Positions 7,051-10,724 of a stretch of 10,724 bases of DNA are shown one piece after another. Position numbers and translations under genes: made by a program. Under the pieces are notes generated by a model. That model searched no databases, had not been told where the DNA came from, and saw only the letters and a program-made list of their open reading frames with translations. Origin of the DNA: an uncultured Candidatus Nitrosopelagicus sp. (GTDB lineage Archaea; Thermoproteota; Nitrososphaeria; Nitrososphaerales; Nitrosopumilaceae); assembly GCA_937896695.1 (NCBI GenBank), contig CALBOT010000058.1:1-10724 (forward strand). The letters run 5' to 3'. The first letter of the stretch is position 1. Every line of letters starts with the position of its first letter.

Positions 7051-7056
7051 AAAAAT

Positions 7057-8691
7057 CTATCCCATTGGTGGCATTCCAGGAGGCATTCCACCGCCACCTG
7101 AGCCGCCTGAGATAGCAATTACATCATCAATTCTTAGAATCATTGATGCAGCTTCTGTTGCAGATTTGATAATTTGTTCTTTAACTACAACTGGTTCAAC
7201 AATATTTTGAGATAACATATCAGCTACTCTTCCTTCTTTAGCGTTAATTCCACTCCATTTCTTACCTTCACTTTGTCGTGCACGTAACTTGACCATAGTA
7301 TCAATTGGATCCATACCTGCATTTTCTGAAATTGTTAATGGGATAATTTCTAATGCTTCAGCAAATTTGTTAATTGCTAATTGTTGTCTTCCTTCAAATC
7401 TTTCAGACCAGTCTTTCAAAAATGATGCAAGTAATGCTTCAGGTGCACCACCGCCTGCAACAATTTCTGGTTTTTCAATTACATCTTTAACAACCATTAG
7501 TGAGTCATGTATTGAACGGTCTACTTCATCAACTACACGTTGAGAACCACCACGAATTAGTAATGTTACAGATTGCGGATTTTTACATCCTTCAATGAAT
7601 ACCCATTTATCAGATTCAACTTTCTTTTGTTGTACCAAGTTTGCGCCACCTAAATCTCTTTCAGTAATGTCTTCAACATTAGAAGTGATACGTCCACCTG
7701 TTGCCTTTGCAAGTTTTGTCATGTCACTTTCTTTTACACGTCTTACTGCCAAGATTCCGTGTTTTGATAAGAAATGTTGTGCCATGTCATCAATTCCTTT
7801 TTGACAAATGACAACGTTTGCACCAATTGAATGAATTTTATCAACCATTGCTTTGATCATTCTGTTTTCTTCTTCAAGGAACATTTGCATTTGTGTTGGA
7901 TCATTAATTCTAATTTCTGCACTCATCTCTGTTTTTTCAACTTCCATTGCAGTGTTAAGTAAAGCAATCTTTGCTTGTTGAACTTTTGTTGGCATTCCAG
8001 AGTGTACAATTTCTTTATCCAAAACAATTCCTTTAATCAGTGCAGTATCTTGAATTGAACCGCCAGCCTTTTTCTCAACTTTAAGGTTATCAAGATCAAC
8101 AGAAGACTTGTTATCTTTTGTTTCAGTTATACTCATAATTGAATCAACAACAATTTTTGAAAGTGATTCACTATCTTCAGAGATTAATTTTGATTCCATA
8201 CTTGTACTTGCAACTTGTAATAATGTGTCTCTGTCTTCAGGTGTAACTTTTTTAGAAATTTCTGCTAAGATTTCTAATGCCTTTTCAGATGCAGCTTGAA
8301 ATCCTTCAATGATAACTGAAGAATGTACATCTTTTTTTAACAACTCTTCTGCTTTTGCCAATAACGTTCCAGCGAAAATAACAGAGGATGTTGTTCCATC
8401 ACCAACTTCAGTATCAATTGTTTTTGAAATTTCAATCATCATTTTAGCAGCCGGATGTTGTGCATCAATTTCTTTGAGAATTGTTGCACCATCGTTTGTA
8501 ATTGTAACATCACCTAGAGAATCAACAAGCATTTTGTCTAGTCCACGAGGACCTAGACTTGATTTGACAATATCTGCAACCATTTTTGCAGCCATGATAT
8601 TGTTTTTCTGAGCGTCTTTACCTTTTTCCTGTAAAGCGCTTTCTTTTAGGACTAAAACAGGTCCATTTGGTGTTTGTTGGATTGAGGCCAC
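7057..8691 (-). CDS. thsA: Thermosome subunit (group II chaperonin)
   Basis: This 544-residue protein is a full-length subunit of the archaeal group II chaperonin, the double-ring cytoplasmic ATPase that folds proteins in a closed cavity. Visible motifs: SSLGPRGLDKML (44-55) and TNDGATIL (65-72) in the equatorial ATP site, GDGTTS (97-102) with the nucleotide-site aspartate, an apical domain with the built-in lid region at about 210-365, VDEVDRSIHDSL (387-398) around the hydrolytic aspartate, VAGGGAPE (411-418), SENAGMDPID (455-464) and the Gly/Met/Pro-rich tail GGSGGGGMPPGMPPMG. The start is GTG at 8689-8691; the next methionine (residue 33) would remove conserved sequence, and the GTG sits at the predicted transcription start. 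The alpha/beta subunit type cannot be set from one gene, so the symbol is tentative. It has its own promoter inside the end of the preceding gene and is probably heat- or growth-regulated, though no operator is visible. Confidence 0.97.
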   Translation of the reverse strand: MASIQQTPNGPVLVLKESALQEKGKDAQKNNIMAAKMVADIVKSSLGPRGLDKMLVDSLGDVTITNDGATILKEIDAQHPAAKMMIEISKTIDTEVGDGTTSSVIFAGTLLAKAEELLKKDVHSSVIIEGFQAASEKALEILAEISKKVTPEDRDTLLQVASTSMESKLISEDSESLSKIVVDSIMSITETKDNKSSVDLDNLKVEKKAGGSIQDTALIKGIVLDKEIVHSGMPTKVQQAKIALLNTAMEVEKTEMSAEIRINDPTQMQMFLEEENRMIKAMVDKIHSIGANVVICQKGIDDMAQHFLSKHGILAVRRVKESDMTKLAKATGGRITSNVEDITERDLGGANLVQQKKVESDKWVFIEGCKNPQSVTLLIRGGSQRVVDEVDRSIHDSLMVVKDVIEKPEIVAGGGAPEALLASFLKDWSERFEGRQQLAINKFAEALEIIPLTISENAGMDPIDTMVKLRARQSEGKKWSGINAKEGRVADMLSQNIVEPVVVKEQIIKSATEAASMILRIDDVIAISGGSGGGGMPPGMPPMG

Positions 8692-8713
8692 GTGTATTTT
8701 TCTAAGAATTCCC

Positions 8714-8721
8714 TTTTTATA
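8714..8721 (-). promoter_or_regulatory. TATA box of the thermosome gene, overlapping the upstream stop codon
   Basis: The minus strand reads ACTATAAAAAGGG, a near-ideal archaeal TATA box with core TATAAAAA. Its centre is about 26 bases upstream of the GTG start, so transcription should begin at or within a few bases of the first codon and the mRNA should be leaderless. The box contains the TAA stop codon (8717-8719) of the upstream amidohydrolase gene. This promoter supports the GTG as the true start. Confidence 0.8.
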
Positions 8722-10489
8722 GTTTGGTCTGGATCGTTGGGATAAATTGCCTAGATTTTACATCCACAATTCCACTAAACAGAATTCGTATATCTGGGAG
8801 TGCCAAGAAAGGCAAGAACAATGGCATTAAATGAGGTTTCTTAAATTTACAACCAGAATCGGACAAAACATCATTAATTTTTGTAAAGTTCTTTGTTACC
8901 TTATCAATAGGATCAGTAGAGATTATTCCACCTAACTGAAATGGCAAAGATGCCAATGTTTTTCCATCTTTTACAACTATTAGACCTCCTTGTGATTTGG
9001 AAAGTTTGTTACATGCATCAGCCATATCATTTTCATTTGAACCGATAACAATCATGTCATTTTCATGAAAACTCCATGTTGATGCAAATGCACCAATATC
9101 AGCACCAAAATTTTCTAAGAAACCAACAGTTTGAGTTTTACTTCCAAATGTTCTATCCAATGCAGCTACTTTCCAAATGTCTTTGTCATATGATGCTGAA
9201 ACATTAGAATCAGTAACATTCAATTCAGCTGAACTCTTTTTTGTAACAATTTCAGTTCTCATTAGAATTGTATTGACAGTTTCGATATTGTTCTTTGACG
9301 TTACATTGAAATTTTTTGGTTGTAATTTCGGAATCTTGACTGTTTTTTGCATCCAAGTTGGTACTTTAGGTGTAGGAATTTTTTCAACAAGTTTTCCATT
9401 AGAAACAACAATTTTTCCACCTAACAATACTTTGTTAATTTTTATTTTTTCTAAATCATCTAAAATTAAAATGTCTGCAACTTTTCCAGGACCAATTCCA
9501 CCAAAATCATTTCCTAACTTGTAATAATCAAAACAATTTCTTGATGCCATTGAAATTGCGTCAATTGAATTCATTCCAAGTTTTATAGATTCTCTAACAC
9601 AATGATCAATGTGACCTATGTTTGATACATCAAAAGGATCTAAACCATCAGAACAGAACATCAGTCTGTTTTTGTATATTTTTTTAGATAGTACAAGTGG
9701 AACAATTTCTTTCAAGTCTCTACGTATAGAACCTTCTCTAATCATTATCCACATTCCGAGACGTAATCTTTCTAACACTTGTTCAAAGTTTATTGGTTCA
9801 TGACAAGAAAAAATTCCTGATGCAATGTAAGAGTTTAATTTTTTTCCACTTGCACCAGCAGTATGACCATTAATTATGCAATTGTGTTCATGCATTTGTT
9901 TTAATGACTTTATAGTTTTAGGATCTCGTTGTGTAACTTTTGTCCAAGAGAATACTTCTCCTAATCCAACCACAGACCGTAAATCAATTGCTTGCTTTTC
10001 TTCTTTGATACTAAGAGTTCTTCCATGACTGAATTTTCTATCAACAGGTAAACCACCAGGGATAGTGTGGAAAAATCTCATTGGTAAATTTTCTGTTTGT
10101 CGCAAAAATTCTTTAAAGCCACGATAACCACAGACACTTACAATATCTATAGAATCTGGAAAAAGTGAAGTTACACCATGTAGTAATGATTTTTTTATAA
10201 ATTCTGCAGGTGTCACAAAGTGATCAATGTGTATGTGAGGATCAACGAAACTTGGACAAACATGTTTATTTTTTACATCCAAAACTTTGGTCTTTGGACC
10301 AAGTGTGTGGGATGCATCTTCGCCAACAAATGCAATTCTATCTTTTTTGATAGATATCTGAATTTTTTCCTGGATTTCATTTGTGTAGACATTGACTAGA
10401 GTACAATTTTGTAAAATTAGATCTGCATAATCATCACCTACAGATACCGAATTGATTTCAGATAATGCTGAAGAAAGTTTTGTGTGCAT
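8717..10489 (-). CDS. Adenine deaminase family amidohydrolase, with divergent active-site motifs
   Basis: This 590-residue cytoplasmic metallo-hydrolase has the length and domain order of the Ade family (adenine to hypoxanthine plus ammonia): an N-terminal small beta domain (20-80), an amidohydrolase barrel (80-345) and the Ade C-terminal domain (about 420-590). Metal-site motifs are visible: PSFVDPHIHID (79-89; H85, H87), GLGEVFSW (175-182; E178), NGHTAG (207-212; H209), SCHEP (228-232; H230) and CSDGLDP (279-285; D281). AISMASRN (311-318) and GGIGPGKVADILILDDL (330-346) close the barrel. In the C-terminal domain WSFHENDMIVIGSNENDM (472-489) and QGGLIVVKDGKTLASLP (500-516) match the family pattern. 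Several positions differ from the usual Ade motifs as I know them (HxHIE, DGHAPG, SDHE, TDDRHP), so the substrate may not be adenine. The ATG at 10489 is 26 bases from a TATA box, so the start is well supported and the mRNA probably leaderless. Confidence 0.85.
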   Translation of the reverse strand: MHTKLSSALSEINSVSVGDDYADLILQNCTLVNVYTNEIQEKIQISIKKDRIAFVGEDASHTLGPKTKVLDVKNKHVCPSFVDPHIHIDHFVTPAEFIKKSLLHGVTSLFPDSIDIVSVCGYRGFKEFLRQTENLPMRFFHTIPGGLPVDRKFSHGRTLSIKEEKQAIDLRSVVGLGEVFSWTKVTQRDPKTIKSLKQMHEHNCIINGHTAGASGKKLNSYIASGIFSCHEPINFEQVLERLRLGMWIMIREGSIRRDLKEIVPLVLSKKIYKNRLMFCSDGLDPFDVSNIGHIDHCVRESIKLGMNSIDAISMASRNCFDYYKLGNDFGGIGPGKVADILILDDLEKIKINKVLLGGKIVVSNGKLVEKIPTPKVPTWMQKTVKIPKLQPKNFNVTSKNNIETVNTILMRTEIVTKKSSAELNVTDSNVSASYDKDIWKVAALDRTFGSKTQTVGFLENFGADIGAFASTWSFHENDMIVIGSNENDMADACNKLSKSQGGLIVVKDGKTLASLPFQLGGIISTDPIDKVTKNFTKINDVLSDSGCKFKKPHLMPLFLPFLALPDIRILFSGIVDVKSRQFIPTIQTKL

Positions 10490-10511
10490 ATCTGAATGCT
10501 AGCCTCAGATA

Positions 10512-10518
10512 TTATTAT
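10512..10518 (-). promoter_or_regulatory. TATA box of the Ade-family gene
   Basis: The minus strand reads GTATAATAATATC, with an A/T core centred about 26 bases upstream of the ATG at 10489. This predicts transcription starting at or next to the start codon. It is one half of a compact divergent promoter region shared with the eL42 gene; the two cores are about 20 bases apart, so polymerase binding at one could hinder the other. Confidence 0.65.
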
Positions 10519-10532
10519 ACGTTGAAGCGATG

Positions 10533-10540
10533 TTTAAATT
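10533..10540 (+). promoter_or_regulatory. TATA box of the eL42 gene
   Basis: TTTAAATT lies about 26 bases upstream of the ATG at 10563, preceded by the purine-rich GAAGCGA that could act as BRE. The spacing predicts an essentially leaderless transcript; no Shine-Dalgarno sequence is seen before the ATG. Confidence 0.7.
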
Positions 10541-10562
10541 ACGGTCATCGAGGCACAATACT

Positions 10563-10724
10563 ATGAATTTACCAAAAGAGACTAGATCCTATTGTCCAAA
10601 ATGTAAAAGTCATCAGACAATGAAGGTCTCTATTTACAAAGCTGGAAAAAGAAGAGGTTCAGCAGCAGGCGAAAGAAGACACGCTTTAAGAAAGAAAGGT
10701 TATGGTGGACAAAAATTCCCAAAA
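10563..10724 (+). CDS. rpl44e: Large ribosomal subunit protein eL42 (L44e), N-terminal part (3' end outside window)
   Basis: The first 54 codons are present and the frame is open to the window edge. The translation starts MNLPKETRSYCPKCKSHQ, then a basic segment AGKRRGSAAGERRHA and ends KKGYGGQKFPK. This matches the archaeal/eukaryotic L44e (eL42) family, a small zinc protein of roughly 90-100 residues near the ribosomal E site. The first zinc cysteine pair is CPKC (11-14); the second pair lies in the part outside the window. The gene was recognised from the raw sequence. In many archaea it is followed by rps27e and an aIF2 subunit gene, which cannot be checked here. Confidence 0.95.
   Translation, partial: MNLPKETRSYCPKCKSHQTMKVSIYKAGKRRGSAAGERRHALRKKGYGGQKFPK

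Larger units (their letters stand above)
6726..7056. other. Intergenic region between the thermosome and S-layer genes (331 bases)
   Basis: No credible protein-coding frame is seen here. From the S-layer start outwards it holds the S-layer TATA box (6753-6759), a 10-base palindrome CAAAATTTTG (6742-6751), several AATTACA elements (6729-6848), a stretch of about 70 bases in which I see nothing firm except a TATATCC-like sequence near 6915, a small hairpin with a T run (6922-6940), and a long imperfect inverted repeat (6944-7050) ending six bases from the thermosome stop codon. The region must carry both the thermosome 3' untranslated region and the control region of one of the most highly expressed genes in the cell. 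Confidence 0.8.

Noticed and set aside
8309..8611. Plus-strand open frame of 100 residues opposite the thermosome gene
   Set aside because: It is the antisense shadow of the conserved equatorial domain, which fully explains its open frame.
9177..9524. Plus-strand open frame of 115 residues opposite the Ade-like gene
   Set aside because: It is hydrophobic (Phe/Ile/Ser) because Lys/Asn/Asp-rich codons are read backwards; the sense frame has clear family motifs.
1..10724. CRISPR arrays, tRNA or rRNA genes, insertion sequences, phage or defence genes
   Set aside because: No regularly spaced repeats, cloverleaf sequences, transposase or defence motifs were seen; all large frames are explained by housekeeping or surface proteins.

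Overview
This window looks like the chromosome of an ammonia-oxidising archaeon of the Nitrososphaerota (Thaumarchaeota), close to Nitrosopumilus. The evidence is an archaeal/eukaryotic-type ribosomal protein eL42 (L44e), a group II chaperonin (thermosome), AT-rich intergenic DNA, archaeal TATA boxes about 26-31 bases upstream of start codons with no Shine-Dalgarno leaders, and a giant secreted protein of 1790 residues. That protein resembles the Nitrosopumilus S-layer protein in signal peptide, acidic Ig-like repeats and size. The assignment rests on protein recognition by eye, not on a database search.

Layout from left to right: (1) the 3' end of guaA (GMP synthase) on the plus strand; (2) a ROK-family sugar kinase on the minus strand, tail to tail with guaA and with one base between the stop codons; (3) the S-layer gene on the minus strand, filling half of the window; (4) a 331-base intergenic region with the S-layer promoter, repeated AATTACA elements, and a long imperfect hairpin plus a terminator-like element behind the thermosome gene; (5) the thermosome subunit on the minus strand, with a GTG start and apparently a leaderless transcript whose TATA box overlaps the stop codon of the preceding gene; (6) an adenine-deaminase-family amidohydrolase on the minus strand; (7) a divergent promoter region; (8) the start of the eL42 gene on the plus strand, cut by the window end.

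The genes are mostly housekeeping: purine metabolism (guaA and an Ade-like protein), protein folding, translation and the cell surface. They look like separate transcription units, since most have their own TATA box. No mobile element, CRISPR array, tRNA or rRNA was seen. The observations most worth a second look are the two-part architecture of the S-layer protein (six local cysteine pairs and all 19 N-glycosylation sequons in the first 1251 residues, none in the last 539), the roughly 107-base folded element behind the thermosome gene, the repeated elements upstream of the S-layer promoter, and the altered active-site motifs of the Ade-like enzyme.
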